Below the pieces are notes generated by a model. That model worked only from the letters and a program-made list of their open reading frames with translations, ran no database searches and was not told where the DNA came from. Shown here one piece after another: positions 46,344 to 58,716 of a DNA stretch of 64,000 nt. Source of the DNA: Calonectria ilicicola (lineage: Eukaryota > Ascomycota > Sordariomycetes > Hypocreales > Nectriaceae); contig CP085828.1 of NCBI GenBank assembly GCA_020809705.1, positions 3,658,001-3,722,000 on the forward strand, given 5' to 3'. Every line of letters starts with the position of its first letter. The stretch's first letter is position 1. A program made the translations under genes and the position numbers.

Positions 46344-47088
46344 ATGCCGGCCCATTTCTATATTCGTGACGCTGGTGTCTCGTCGGACGATGCCCAGTTC
46401 ATCGTCGACGCACTCGACTCGGCCATTCCCCACCTTGCCGCAGCAGGAAATGCTGGCCAATGGGGCTCGCTGCCGTTTTCCAGAAGCACGGCTTTCTGTC
46501 GTGCCATTCGAGAATCTGTAGCAGAATCGGAGAAGTTCCGAGATAGGGGACTCGGTGAACGGGTGAGAGTCTTCATTGCAGAGGTCGAGGACGACGCTAG
46601 TGCCGGGACCCCAGACGACGGGCTCGCACGACGGGTCGACGAGCTAGGAAAGCCGTACATCGCCGTCGGATCAGCCAAGCTTCGCGATGATCGCTTCGCA
46701 AAGCATGTCCTGATACCGCACAACCTAAAATCACATGTGGCTGCAGCAATAGCAGCAGGCAGCTTCGTCTACTTGGACATTCTAATCACCGACCATCGCG
46801 TCAGCAGTAGGCGGAAGGGTGCAGGATCCGCACTAATAGACAGGGTCAAGCAGTATGCTCTAGCGAATGGGAAGAAGACCATCTGGGTCGATTGCTGGGC
46901 CGGAGGTACGGGTAGGTTAGTACAGTAAGTGACATGCACGGCGGAATGGATGCTACGGGCTGCCTCCTATTCTGACAGTGGATAGATATTACAAAGACGT
47001 GGGGTTCACTCCTGTTGAAGACTTTGAGATGCCTCATATCGATGGCACAATGTGGCCAGGGAAATTGTTTCGTATGGAAGTTGCATGA
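46344..47088 (+). CDS. GNAT-family N-acetyltransferase
   Basis: Two exons, 46344-46924 and 46986-47088; the 61-bp intron runs GTAAGT...TAG, phase 2, with CTGAC just before the acceptor. The product is 227 residues. The acetyl-CoA-binding signature is RRKGAGSALIDRVKQYA at about residues 156-172, preceded by strand FVYLDILITDHRVS. After the join, WVDCWAGGTGRLVQYYKDVGF is the typical last helix-turn of the fold, followed by a short end FRMEVA. Substrate is unknown. It is convergent with the aldo-keto reductase gene, 145 bp apart. The first exon alone would give a truncated protein lacking the final YYKDVGF strand. Confidence 0.85.
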
Positions 47089-47233
47089 TTATCAAACTGC
47101 ATGTGCTGTCATCGAACAAAGCAAGTGTCATGCCCATTACACACTATTTTTATCTTGAACCAAAGTTTCTTGAAACAATCCTACCAAAATTTAATTGTAA
47201 TCTGGATACCATCTAATAGCAGCCCATCCATTC

Positions 47234-48377
47234 TTACGTCTCCAATGGAGCAGTGTCGAGGAAAGCTCCAAACGTAGGGTCACGTCCTCCCTCGACGCCA
47301 GCTTCCAGCACCAGGTTTCTCAATTCTTGACACTCGTCCTTCGTCAATATGACCCTAGAAGCACCCAGGTTTTCCTCCAGATACTTAATCTTCTTGGTTC
47401 CGGGAATTACAAAAATGTTTTCGTGTTGAGCCCCTAACCATGCCAAAACGAGCTGACTGGGTGCGCAGCCCTTGCGTTTTGCCAGCTCATTGCACCTTTC
47501 CACAACCACCAAGTTCTTTCTGAAATTGTCCCCTTGAAAGCGGACCATGCCCCGCCGTGCATCACCCTCTTCAAAGTCATCAGCAGACCGGTACCGCCCT
47601 GTCAGAATGCCTCGTCCAAGTGGTGCATAGGCAAAAATGGACACGTCAAGCTCGATGCATGTGTCGAGGAGATTGGTACCTGCTGGCCCTTCAATGTCCA
47701 AAGTCCATGGGTTGTACTCTACCTGCACAGCCGAGATGGGGTGGACGGCAATGGCCCGACGCAACGTAGTCGACGACACCTCAGAGAGACCGATGTACTT
47801 GATCTTGCCTTCGCTATTGTTTTATTCAATCATATGCTTATGAGTGGCAAGTTTTTAATGAGTAAGTGCTTACTTGACCAGTTCCTTCATCGCTTGCACC
47901 GTCTTCTCAATCGGAATCGCCTCGTCAGCGCGGTGCATGTAGTACAGGTCAACACAGTCCACGCCCAATCGTTTCAAGCTGCGATCGATACACTTATGGC
48001 AATATTCAGGCGACGAGTCTGTAACAAGCCCATCTCCATGGGCCTTGAGACCGAACTTGGTGGCAAGAAATATGTCGCCGCGCCGCTCGGGATGCAGCTT
48101 GAACCACTTGCCAATAACGTCTTCGGAGTCGCCGTAGGCATCAGCAGTGTCCCAATTTGTACAGCCGAGTTCCCAAGCGCGATCTAGAAGCTTGAGGCGT
48201 TCTTCATCGGAGCTGAGTGCCGTGTTTGAGCAAGGGGTGTGAACCCGAATGCGAGAGGGAAACCAACTCAGTGGAGCCATAGCCAACACTCATGCCCATG
48301 AGGCCGAAACCAATAGCCGGGATGTCTGGGCCATTCTGGCCAAGTCTGCGAAGAGGAAGCTTTTCTTGAGGGGCCAT
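47234..48377 (-). CDS. Aldo-keto reductase
   Basis: Three exons on the minus strand: 48377-48268, 48212-47874 and 47813-47234. Introns are 55 and 60 bp; the first donor (GTTGGT) is weak, so that junction is less certain. The product is 342 residues, normal for the family. The catalytic tetrad is D58 and Y63 (NWDTADAYG), K89 (LATKFG) and H130 (YYMHRAD). The NADPH-binding end is FVIPGTKKIKYLEENLGA. KIKYIGLSEVSSTTLRRA and VEYNPWTLD place it with pyridoxal-reductase/auxin-induced-type AKRs (AKR8/13-like). The likely reaction is NADPH-dependent reduction of small aldehydes or ketones. The substrate is not predictable. Confidence 0.9.
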
Positions 48378-49320
48378 GGTAGAAATCTTCTGCTTCAAGA
48401 CTGATATCTTATGTAGTCTTTGTGTGTATGAGTAGCCCAAAAATCGTCGCGTTTTCCCTCCCTACCAAATCCGTATCCCGTTCTTCTTCTCTTATACCCA
48501 CACCACAATCAACCATAAATCCAATTGCCTAGTTCAGTAATCACGCCGAATCCGACGGTATCATCGGCCCATTCGCCTTTACGGCCTATCCCCGAGTGTC
48601 AACTCTAGCGGGGCCGCATCCCGCCGCCGTGGCGCCCCACCATCCCGACGGTCTTACTCCATTTTCTCCGAGTGAAGTGCAGGTTGCAGGATGTGACTAA
48701 GCCGGCTACATCCAAAACGCAGCTCACGCGTATACAAACAACGATATCTACATTAGCCGGGCAACATTGGTGGGACACCAATCCGTCCTAATTAGCCAAG
48801 CGAATAACGGGGACCATGACGACATAGCAGAATTGAACCAACAAACTTGCCCATGAACTAAAGAAAACAGATACAACATACCAATATAACACTTGGCAAG
48901 ATGATGTTATGCAAGATTTATATGATTCTACATGCTAAATATTTTATTATATCTTGTTTTTTTAGTTCATTTTAGAGAGATATTATATTGTATCACTCAT
49001 ACCCTCATTCTTTTTAGGCCCTTGGGATTAAAGGCACAAGAGCAAGGACATACACATCGGCGGATCCGAGCGTACGGCCAGAAAGTAAACGAGAGTGATG
49101 GCAGATTCCGAAAAAAGAATTGGGTTCACAAAACGTATTTGGAGATTCTGATACGATAATATAATATTTTCTTGAAAAATGAGACATGTTATCGCCCGCA
49201 CCGATCGAATTTTTTCATCACCTCATCCAAGTACCCAATTGCAAGCGAAACCTGCCCTCTTCACCACTCGAGGTATCATGCATACTATTAGCTTCCCTGA
49301 TTTTTTTCCGATCAAATCAT
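48378..49320. other. Intergenic, no gene seen
   Basis: Promoter of the aldo-keto reductase and AT-rich 3' flank of DBP9. No feature is recognised. Confidence 0.4.
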
Positions 49321-51312
49321 CTACTTCTTTCGCCGAGCCTTGAATGTCTTGAGTGGATCTCGTTTTCTCGAACCAACCTTGAATCCCTTGCCCCTTTTAT
49401 GTCCCCTCACCTTACGGTCCTTTCTTAGCCCCACGAAACCAACATCATTGGTCAACGCCTGCTTTCCGTCTTTAGGCAACAGGTATTCGGGAATGTGCTT
49501 CAAGTGTGCTTGTTGTCGTGCTGTCCTGAGCTCTCCGTCGTGTCGAAGATGGGTAAGTTCTGTAGGATTCTCTTCAAAGTATCTATGAATAAAAGTCAGT
49601 AATGAGGTCACTGAAAGGGTGGAGAAAGAGCTTACCGTTTGAGCTTGTCACTCTTGAGCAGCTCTTGTCTTAGTTCTCGAGTTCGAGCCTCTCGCACAGC
49701 CACCTTAGTGACAGCACGTAAAGCATCGTTCATTCGGTAGCGGAAAGGATCAACCTGCGTCATGTTGAAGTTGTAAGGCTTCACCTCCTTGCCTCGCTTG
49801 GCCTGCTGTCGCATAATCTTGGCCATGACTTTCTCGTCCTTCTCTGAAGTTGGTGTCGTGGTAGGCATGTGCTTCCGGTAAAGCTCCTTGGGAACAACGA
49901 ATGACAAGGCCATACCGGTCTGACCAGCTCGTGCTGTTCGTCCGATACGGTGTGTGTAGGATGAGGACGATGTAGGTAGGTCAAAGTTGATGACCGCAGA
50001 GACCTTCTTAAAATCGACACCTCGTGATACTCCATACTCCTTGTCGCCCTTTGACTTTTTGGACTTCTTCTTGGGGCGCTTCTCGCCTTCTCCTTCCTTG
50101 GATTCTTCATCAGCCTCGGCTGCCTCTCCATCTTCTTCAGCAACTTCCTCGTCATCGGCAAGCATCTCGTTCTTCTCATCTGCAGCGATAATGATATCGT
50201 ATACATTTCGGTTAAATTCCTCCACAACGTGCACTCTGGAGTTTAGGGGCAGCTCTGAGTTCAAGATACAGCTCCTGATTCCAAATTGCTCGAAAAACAG
50301 CTTCAATCGATAGCATCGGTCGATGTCGCTCACGAAAATGATGACCTTGCCTTTGATCAACTTAAGCTTGAAGATGACGTAGGCCAAAAGGAACTTCTCG
50401 TCTTCACCGCACCTATTGACATTTGTTAGTCGCAATTGAGAAAAGAAAAATAGTCCCAAATACATACTTGGCGACAAACTGAGTGATTCCACCACCCTCG
50501 GCCTCCTTCTCCTTGAGATCCAGCAGAGTTGGGTCTCGGCGGAAAATTCCCTTGAGAGTGTCGACCTCTTCTGTCAAGGTCGCACTCATCATCATAACTT
50601 GAACGCCCTTGGGGATAGATCGGGAGAGGTTCTCCAGATCTTCGTTGTATCCGTAAGACAGAACCAAATCAGCCTCATCCAAGATCAAATGGGTCAACTT
50701 GTCCAGCGAAAGCGCCGAGGAGTTGAGGTTGTGCCATGCTGTAGCAGGAGTAGAGATGACAATATCGGGAGAGTTCGAGAGGAGGGCTCGCTGAACAGCA
50801 TTGGAGACTTTGTCGGTCAGCTTGGCGGTTGAAATATCCTTGGCGCAGAAGGCAGAGAACTGTTCGATGGCTTTGGAGACCTGGTCGGCAAGCTCGCGAG
50901 TGGGGACGAGGATTAGGGCGGAGGTGAAAGCGGAAGAATCGGTCTAAAGAAGGTGTCAGAAGATGGGGACAATTGGGTTGCTTCCAAGATCGAAGTATCA
51001 ACATACGGTTTTGCGCTTGAGGATGCTGGACAACATTGGCAGAACATAGGCAGCAGTCTTTCCCGAGCCGCAATCGGCCTTTGCCAGAACATCCTGGCCA
51101 TTGAGAGCAAGGGGAATGGCTTTGCGCTGAACGAGGGTCGGTTTGGCGAACTTTTGCTGGGCAACGGCCTGCAATAATCGGGGATCGAGGCCAAGATCAA
51201 CGAAGGAAGTCTCTTCTTCGGACTGAGTCGACTTGGGCGCATCAGACTTCACCACTTCAGTCGCCGCCTCAGGCTCGTCGGCCTGGTCGCGCTTTCTCTT
51301 CCCAGGTGCCAT
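49321..51312 (-). CDS. DBP9: DEAD-box RNA helicase Dbp9
   Basis: Four exons on the minus strand: 51312-51007, 50943-50468, 50412-49636 and 49582-49321. Introns are 63, 55 and 53 bp. The product is 606 residues, close to yeast Dbp9 (594). Q motif Q62, motif I GSGKT at 82-86, Ia PTRELA, DEAD at 191-194, SAT in MMSATL, and motif [12 protein letters not shown] are all present. The Dbp9-specific YGYNEDLE follows DEAD, and the acidic-basic insertion between motifs IV and V is typical of the subfamily. The end is highly basic ([18 protein letters not shown]). Dbp9 acts in nucleolar assembly of the 60S ribosomal subunit. The joins restore [13 protein letters not shown] and LKRYFEENP. Confidence 0.95.
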
Positions 51313-52399
51313 CTTTCTTTCGCGTGGGATCGTGGCTAGAAACAGAGCACAACCGAGTTGGCGGGTCGTGAAGATCTCGATTTCTCAGCGAGCATCACAA
51401 ACTACCGGACCTTGGATGCGACGACCTCCAAATTTCCAAGCCGACTGAGGGGCAGCTTTCCCTTCGGAACATCCTCTGATTGGGCCTTGTCGCCTAAGTC
51501 TAACTAGGAACGGACTAGATCGGTTATGGTCGGATAAATTAACACAAAATTTCGTTGCAACTTTTTTTCTTATCGCCTTATCGGAGAAGTCTCCACTAAA
51601 AAATTCCAGCTTGCTCAGGAACTTCCAGAACAATGTTGGAAGAGAGCAGCTAAGCAAGGTTCATGTAAGTGCGGAGTATAATATTTTTATTTTCTGGGCA
51701 GTTTATTATCCAAATAAAAGCAACATGAATTCAACACTCCCCATTTTTCAGCAGAAAGAAATTTACTCAGCGTGTATCTTCAAATGAGATGAATTTTACC
51801 TAAGTTTACGAGGTTTAATAGTGGGATAAATAGATAATATAGAGGCGGCCCAAAAATCGATTGCCATAGGAGGTGATAAAGCACAGCAACACACATACAC
51901 ACACACACACATCTCTTTTGCCTGTGCGCACGCGGGCGTGTGAGAGACAGAGAAAGATGGGGCAATATACTATTAAGCAGTATCCCAGTCCCAATATCTG
52001 TAAATTAAAGTAATCTTTAAAAATTCAGGCCTAAAAAGCGGACTGGGGCTATCAATGAGACTGTCAGCTGTTTGTGCGATTTAATAATGTCTTGTGCGCG
52101 TATAGCTTCATTTCACTAAACTCGACGACTTCTTTAGGGAATTTTCTTTCCCGATTCGAACTCTTAGCTTTTTGGATTGGCTTTATCCGATAAGGGCACA
52201 TTTGAAACAATTCACAGTTTTAGAGAGGCATCAAGTTATTGACCATAACAAATTGTATTCATTCATATCGCTCAAATCGCATCCCAAATCCGGGCCGGGG
52301 CTTTTTTTAGCATCCCTCTCGGCCTTCAAATTGCAAAATCATCCATCCCGTTTTAACACACGCTCATCTATTCAACTATTCATTACAGACACAAGCCCT
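51313..52399. other. DBP9 promoter and 3' flank of inositol oxygenase
   Basis: No gene. A CA/AC dinucleotide repeat lies at 51889-51910. The remaining sequence is AT-rich. Confidence 0.45.
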
Positions 52400-53317
52400 T
52401 TACCACTTGATGACACGGTTGGGGAAGAACTCGTCAATGAGCTCCATGTAGTAGGGCTTGAGCTTGTCGGCATCGGGGACACCGTCGCTCTTGCTGTAAA
52501 GGTCGTAGGGGTTGAAAGCCTGGACAGCCTTGAGCATCTCCCAGTCCTTGTCGCACATGAGGTGGCGGTAAGCGCCCTCGCGGTGCCAGGGGTAGAAAGA
52601 GTGGTAGCGGATCATGGCAAGAGCCTCATCGGGGAGGGTGGACTGGTCCTTGACGACGTGGTAGAGGTACTCGTCGTGGCCCCAAGAGAGCATGATGTTG
52701 TCAAGACCGCAGTTGGGGGAGTAGATACCGTGCTTGGTGTTGAAGTCGGGGTTCTTGGCATCGGGGTTGCCCTCAGCGAAGGTGTCGGGGTAGATGATGC
52801 GCTCATCGAAAGCGCAGCCGACGGGGAAAGTGTCACCGACGACATCCCACTGGCCCTGGGTGCCGAGCTCGGGGTCAAAGACCATGAGCTTTCCAAGATC
52901 GTGGATGAGACCGGTCAGCTGCATCCAGCGGGGCTTGCCATCGCGGCGGATAGCCTCAGCGGACTGGAGAAGGTGCTGGATCTGGGAGAGAGAGGTGTCG
53001 GGGTCAGACTCGTCAATGAGAGTGTTGAGCTTCTCCATGGCCTCCCAGATAGTCATCTCAGGGCGGGGGCGGGTGGCATTGTAGAAGCGGTTGCGGGCAG
53101 CAAGGTTGTAAGCAACAGTCTGCTTGTGGTGCTGCTCACGGTAGAAGTTCTTGACACGGTCGACAGCATCATCGTAGTTGCGGAAGTTGTTCTTGTCCTT
53201 CTCGGTGTCAAACTTGGACTCGGAGTCGTACTTGATGACGTTGACCTCCTCGATCTTGTCGGCCATGGCCTCGAGGGCAGCGCCCTTGGAGAGTTCCTCA
53301 ACAGCAGCGGGGGCCAT
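52400..53317 (-). CDS. Inositol oxygenase (MIOX)
   Basis: Intronless, 305 residues. The MIOX signature is complete: QIQHLLQSAEAIR (H115), GLIHDLGK (H139, D140), SWGHDEYLYHV (H214), RYHSFYPWH (H239) and FNPYDLYSK (D272). These are the expected six ligands of the di-iron centre. The enzyme cleaves myo-inositol with oxygen to D-glucuronate, the first step of inositol catabolism. Codon use is strongly biased to C- and T-ending codons, as at 19326, pointing to high expression. The start context ACAATGGC is strong. The bias also creates a 384-codon open frame on the opposite strand, which is not a gene. Other inositol catabolism genes are not in the window. Confidence 0.95.
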   Translation of the reverse strand: MAPAAVEELSKGAALEAMADKIEEVNVIKYDSESKFDTEKDKNNFRNYDDAVDRVKNFYREQHHKQTVAYNLAARNRFYNATRPRPEMTIWEAMEKLNTLIDESDPDTSLSQIQHLLQSAEAIRRDGKPRWMQLTGLIHDLGKLMVFDPELGTQGQWDVVGDTFPVGCAFDERIIYPDTFAEGNPDAKNPDFNTKHGIYSPNCGLDNIMLSWGHDEYLYHVVKDQSTLPDEALAMIRYHSFYPWHREGAYRHLMCDKDWEMLKAVQAFNPYDLYSKSDGVPDADKLKPYYMELIDEFFPNRVIKW

Positions 53318-55187
53318 TGTAATTGATTGGATGTGAAAGTCGAAAAAAAGACTTGAGTGTGAAAGTGGGAGTGGTTGTGAAGTTCTTGAGGAGACTAGGC
53401 TTTGTAGTGCTTTGTCCTTGAAGTGATGATGAGCTTGGGAGACAAAAGACTGATTGATGTCGTCGAGACACGGTCCTTATGTATTCATCTGGAGTTGCGC
53501 AAAACCCAGCCCTCGCCTGCGCAATGCAGAGGGTGTAGGGACGAACGCTCCATCTTGCCCCCGCACGATCAGATCCGAATCACAGCCAATCCGCAGCGTC
53601 CTAACGACGGTTACTCGGTGGTTTCTCACAAGAGCTGGCCTGGATCTGGTTGAGGGTGTCTGACGGCGGCTCAGATCTGGGGAATGCCTGGCCCACCTCG
53701 GAAGAAATTTCTCTCTCCAGCAGGCCAGATCGGGCTAGGGCCGCCGGAAAAAGCCCCCAGGAACTCGATTTAGCCGCGCATTAGCTTGGACAGCTTCGCG
53801 GGTGCTAGCTGGATACGTCTAGCGCCGCCGGTGTGCTCTCCTTTGGGACGCGAGCCCACCAAACTAGAATAGAACCATGGTTCATCCTGTGGAGAGGGCG
53901 GGCCGGCAGAGCGTCGCAGATGCACGTTGATGTGCAACTCGCGCCCCAGCAGAACCCACGTTGGTTTAGATCGGCCTCGATTCGCCAGGGTCGCCCTGAC
54001 GTCGCCCCGACGTCGCCCCAATTTCAACGTCACGCGGAGAGAAGAAAAGGAACACGATGGGTTTTTGGCGGCTACGCGCTGACAAGAGTTGTCCTTTCCA
54101 ATCCGAGCTCGTATGTGCCTGGATCCTCGTTAGGGGTCGCTTCGGCGACTCGGGAATTCTTGCTTTACGGGACCAGGCACAGCAGAAACAGCAATCCCTC
54201 ATCTCGGCCAGGCCCGCAGTGTCCGACCCGGCGGCGCTAGCAACACGAGGTTGGGGAATCATGGGGAAATCTTGGGGTCCTCCAGTTGCCTCATCTCATG
54301 TAGCACTTTCCAGATCCTGTCAGCTTGGTAATTCTCTCGAGCATATTGGTGAACTACGCTGAGGCAAGGGTTAAGGGTCTCGGCAGTCCAGATGCAACCG
54401 GGGGGGTTATTCAACCTAGTTGCTTGCCTTGCTGCCACTGATACTGTGCCATCCAGATCATGAACTGCTGTAAATGCTCAGCTATGTCTCGGAGTAATGT
54501 TTGTCTCCGTCACCAATTCAGCCCAACTATGACGCATAGCCGTCTCTCATCACACACAAAGTTTCTCGAAGCTTCTACACAAGCTGAAAAGAAAAAAAAA
54601 AAGTTGAAGTACTTGTCACGCGAGCCGCACCAGTTGCCAAAACAGTCTTCCTTCTCCCCGTGTCGTAATAGGAAAGCAAGCCACAACAGCTGTCAAGCTG
54701 TTTTCTAGCGCCAATATTCAGGGACCACCACGATTTTCAACCACCCAACTCTCACGCCGGCTGACCGGCTGCAACGTGGGCCGCCTCGCTAAATTCCCAA
54801 GGTGAGAAGATGTCTCCATCGGCCATCCCTGCCGGTCATCGCGTGATGGTGGCCGTGAGACCAAAGCGCCTCCCCCCACGTTTTAGCCTCTTCTCCGCAT
54901 CTCATCCAAGTGAAGCAAAAGAGTCTTGGGCCGGGCGGCGTTTTGACAACTGCCGGTCCGTGAGATGCCTGCTCAGCTTCCCGTTCCGGGGGAGACGGGG
55001 ATGGGTGAGCCATGATGGAGGGTGAGGTGGCGGTGACCGTTGACGAAATGATGCGCCACACCGGGGTTAGGATCCAGTCTTCGCCCATCGTAACCATGTT
55101 TAGAAGCGGAAAAGAAATATGCTCCCACGTGAGGGAGGGTTGTCAGAAATCGCTAGACCACGGCCTAAAACGCGCCTCGCCACCTTA
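53318..55187. promoter_or_regulatory. Inositol oxygenase promoter and gene-poor DNA
   Basis: The leader (53318-53420) is pyrimidine-rich in gene orientation. About 675 bp upstream, at 53993-54021, three near-copies of the 11-base unit GACGTCGCCCC sit side by side; GACGTC is the core of CRE/bZIP sites. Open frames around 53830-54360 are not convincing. Confidence 0.35.
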
Positions 55188-55302
55188 CAGGCCACAAGGG
55201 CTAGATAGGTTATTCCCAGTGTGTGGCCAATAGGTATCTCTACACGTAATTTTGCAGAAAACGGTACTATGCAGCGCTAACCTTTCTAACCCTTGTGGCC
55301 TG
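55188..55302. mobile_element. MITE-like element with 25-bp inverted repeats and TA flanks
   Basis: The left arm 55188-55212 and right arm 55278-55302 are inverted copies that differ at two positions. They begin CAGGCCACAAGGG and end CCCTTGTGGCCTG. TA lies directly outside both ends (55186-55187 and 55303-55304), the target duplication of Tc1/mariner and pogo elements; a CAGG start is pogo/Tigger-like. The interior is 65 nt and non-coding. A simple hairpin is the alternative. Confidence 0.6.
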
Positions 55303-58300
55303 TAGTTCCGGGCAGGAATTTCCAAGCGCGGCAATAGACGTTAGCTCAAGGCCAGCAAGGCAAGTCTGTCCGGCCGGTGATAAGCGGGGGTGTTATGTTG
55401 GATGTCTTACGCTCGACCTAACACTGCTTTTGGTTGGCTTGGCTAATTCGACTGTGTATGCTGCATACCCCAAATGGAGAAATGTTGCCCGGTTGGGACG
55501 AGGGAGCATGATACATCACAAAACGCCTGGTACCTGAATCTAGTAGGAATCGGCAAAATGCGACTCCCACCGCCCGCTACCAAGAAGAAAGCAAGTTGAC
55601 CCGGCCAAAGTAAAGAATGCGGAGATGTGTCGGTGTTGCATGATATGATGCAGCAACCCAAACGTGTACACCAATTGGCAAGTATTAACAACGCAAAGAG
55701 GTTGTCAATGTGAATGAATGCATAATCCAGCTCACCTTGGTTTGCGTCACATTGACACCCTACCCCCACGATTATGGGCATTGGTGGGTGACGTTCTAGT
55801 TCTAACCGGATATCACTTGCGAATTCAACTACAGTGAGTAAGCCTTGGCCTACGCAAAGCATTGAAGAGTTGGCCTAATTTTTGGCATTACCATCGGTCG
55901 CGTAATGCATTGGTCTTCTGCACTCCATATGCCCCCCAATGGTCTAACGCAGGTTGCAGATGGAGCTGTTTCATCTCCGCATCTCGTAGAGGAAAACAAC
56001 GCCACATAAACACCGACGCCAAGGTTCTCGAGATACCAAGAATCGAAATGCCCGCCGAAGTGAGAATTGACATTTTAGCATTTTTGCCTCGCCAGAGGTG
56101 GCAATTAGCTTGTGCGCCAATCATTGTCGCGATATAGGGTTCGGTCGGGATGCATCAAGGCAGGGCCAACGTCGCCATGCATATGTAGGATCAGATCGCA
56201 GCAGAGCACAGTCAGCCATCTCAAACCCGTTTCCTTGGTATCCGATCGAGCCGGGACTGGGCAAGTTGAAGAGATGATGCAGCAAGATGCCGCCGCCGCA
56301 AGGGTGGCTGGTTCTATCCACCATGTCCATGTCGCCGCCGCATACCCCAAGCGAGGTCCGCTGTCGCACTGCGTTTTATCATTCCCCACTTGAAATCCTC
56401 CCTTATTCATCATCGTGACCCCAGAGGCGGAGGCATTTGTTGTTCCACCCCAATATTGATGCAACATGCGGCTGCTTTTTTGTGGGTGCAGCATCTAGAC
56501 CCAGCCAGCCTGCATTCATCTGTGCTCACGACACGTAGACAACACGGGATAAACATGGGCTACTCGGTGAATGAACTTTTACAAGAAAAATTACCAATTC
56601 AAGAAAATCACTTATCAGGGGGCTGGACCCAGGATCCATCCCGATTTCTGCCCCCTTTTACATCCTAACTCGACAGTGGGCGGCGCTTTTCTACTTTCTT
56701 TGGAATACCACAAGTTATGCCGTTTATGCAACTTTGTCGATCAACGTCATCTGAAATGGGTAAACACGTCCTATCAGGAATTCTAGGGTTATAATCCGGG
56801 CATGGTATTTCCCACATGTGGATTCCCAAAACAATGCACATAGAGTTGCAAACATGAACGAGGAGCACATATTTACCCTAGATAATGCTTACCTCCCTTA
56901 TGGTGTCCACCGATATACGCTTGTGGTATATTCTCAGCTAGGTTACCTTCCTTCCTGGTTATCACTCTATCATCAGATGGACATGCCGTAGCTCAAAGGT
57001 GCGGGATCGTCAACAAGCCGTGGTCGGCATGTCCAGGGGAGATGATGAAGGCTCAATCAAGTAATTCCTGATAAGTTTACTTTACAAAGCATTTTTGGGT
57101 CAGTTAGTGTTAAACAGAAAGGTAACGCTGTTAAAGTCCTCGAGGAAGCTGTGGCAGTCGCCAGCGGGCTCGGCTCCATGTGAAACACCAATATGAAGAT
57201 CTGTATTCAACATTCCTCATCTAGCGTTCAGCTCCCGTCACTAAACACTGCACTTTACAAGTTCAAGTCATAGTACGTAGTGTGGATTGTTAAGAGCAGA
57301 GTTACACCACATTTAAGATTTTTGTGCCAACAAGCCCCACAACAACTATTTCAGTTAATGTGGCTAGAGAAAAAGCTATGACAATAAAACCATGGATCTC
57401 TCATGATCAACCCGACCATATCAAACTAGAAATGGATAAGCTGAATCGGAAAAGTTGTCTGCCAAAGTATATTACCCCAGAGAATTTCACGTCGCGCACA
57501 TACCCTATATTTTTCTGTCCCTGAGAGCTTCGATCTCACGCGACTAAATCTAGATAACACTTCTTTCCTTATACTTTTTAGAAACCTCCAATACTTCTGT
57601 GATGTAGATACATTTCCAGATATCATTCACTTTTGAAAGACAACCATTGCATGGATTGGCCTCGAGTATATACTTGCTTGGTGCAAACCTTGAATACAAA
57701 TGAGAGAGCATAGTGACCCCGTGCTTAGCAATCGCTCTCAAATTTCGAATAATTGTTCAGAGCGCTATTTCTTTTTTCGTTTTTTTTTTTTAAAAAAAAA
57801 AAAAAGACCAGCGATGGGGAAATCCCTAAATGAAACGTTGGCTCGAATGAAACTGTGTTAGAATGCCATGTTTCCCTATCGAATTTGTGTTCGCTGAGTA
57901 TTTTGTTCAAAAGTCGAAAGATGTAGCATATGGTGGTTTAAAATATTACATATATCAAGCTAAAGGAGCCTTACCGCATAGAAATCTCTTGATGATATCG
58001 TGGATGGTATCTGAAAAAAAATGGATCATGATATTTTGGCACGTCGGATTACCTGATCGCAACATAGATCAAAAGACTCAGGGCATGAGGTCCCAGTATA
58101 GTCCATGTCGTCAAAATATACAGTGATGGGCTTTTTTTCTCTATTTTCAAATGGAAAATTAGGTTGAAAAATACCAACGTAAGATGAACAATGTTTGTGG
58201 CTGTAATCATCTTGTAACTGCCATAGTCCCATCCAGATTCTTGAAGGGCGTAAGAAAAACATCAGATTAACGTCAATGATGCTATCTGCAGTAGATGTCA

Positions 58301-58623
58301 GCGACTATTTCCATCATTAATTGTTTATACTTTTCTTGTTGGATGATTAGCGACATCACTAGGAGGTCTTGCTTCCTGGTGCTAATATGGTTCGATTGGA
58401 CATAGTGCTTGCAACATGTGGCCAGTGTGACTAGCGCGCGGCGCTATCAGAGAATAGTGGTTGCGATCAGATTTTCCCTAGGTTTTAAAACATGCGTGGG
58501 GATTTAAAAGTGCCTGGAAGAGGATAAAGGAATGAATCATCAAAATATGATCACTGAATCTGAATGAACCATGCTGATGTTGGAAGGATATAACTAATTT
58601 TTATTCACTGGTCAAGCATCCAA
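55303..58623. other. Gene-poor AT-rich DNA
   Basis: No complete gene. An F-box-like fragment lies at 56048-56137, described in the findings. A 10-bp inverted repeat (GGACATGCCG at 56979-56988, CGGCATGTCC at 57025-57034) and a T-run followed by an A-run near 57780-57806 are seen. Reading frames are short and mostly lack ATG starts. Confidence 0.4.
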
Positions 58624-58716
58624 GACACTTTGGCCGAGTGGTTAAGGCGATGCCCTGCTATCCAGTATATCAAGGCATTGTGTTCGCACGCGCAGGTTCG
58701 AATCCTGCAGGTGTCG
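58624..58716 (+). tRNA. tRNA-Ser (anticodon GCT) with 12-nt intron
   Basis: The acceptor stem GACACTT pairs with AGGTGTC; the discriminator is G, as usual for tRNA-Ser. The anticodon stem ATGCC pairs with GGCAT. Anticodon GCT is at 58657-58659. The intron 58661-58672 follows position 37. A long variable arm (about 58679-58691) marks the class II fold. The T arm is GCAGG TTCGAAT CCTGC. Confidence 0.94.

Noticed and set aside
52172..53326. 384-codon plus-strand open frame
   Set aside because: It is antisense to inositol oxygenase. It starts at a TTG, is Val/Leu/Gly-rich and exists because of the C/T-ending codon bias of the real gene.
56979..57034. 10-bp inverted repeat as a second MITE
   Set aside because: Arms are short, no TA or other target duplication is seen, and a 36-nt spacer with unrelated sequence gives no transposon pattern.
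57770..57808. T-run followed by A-run as a retroposon poly-A tail
   Set aside because: No flanking target duplication or retroposon body is visible; slippage is enough to explain it.
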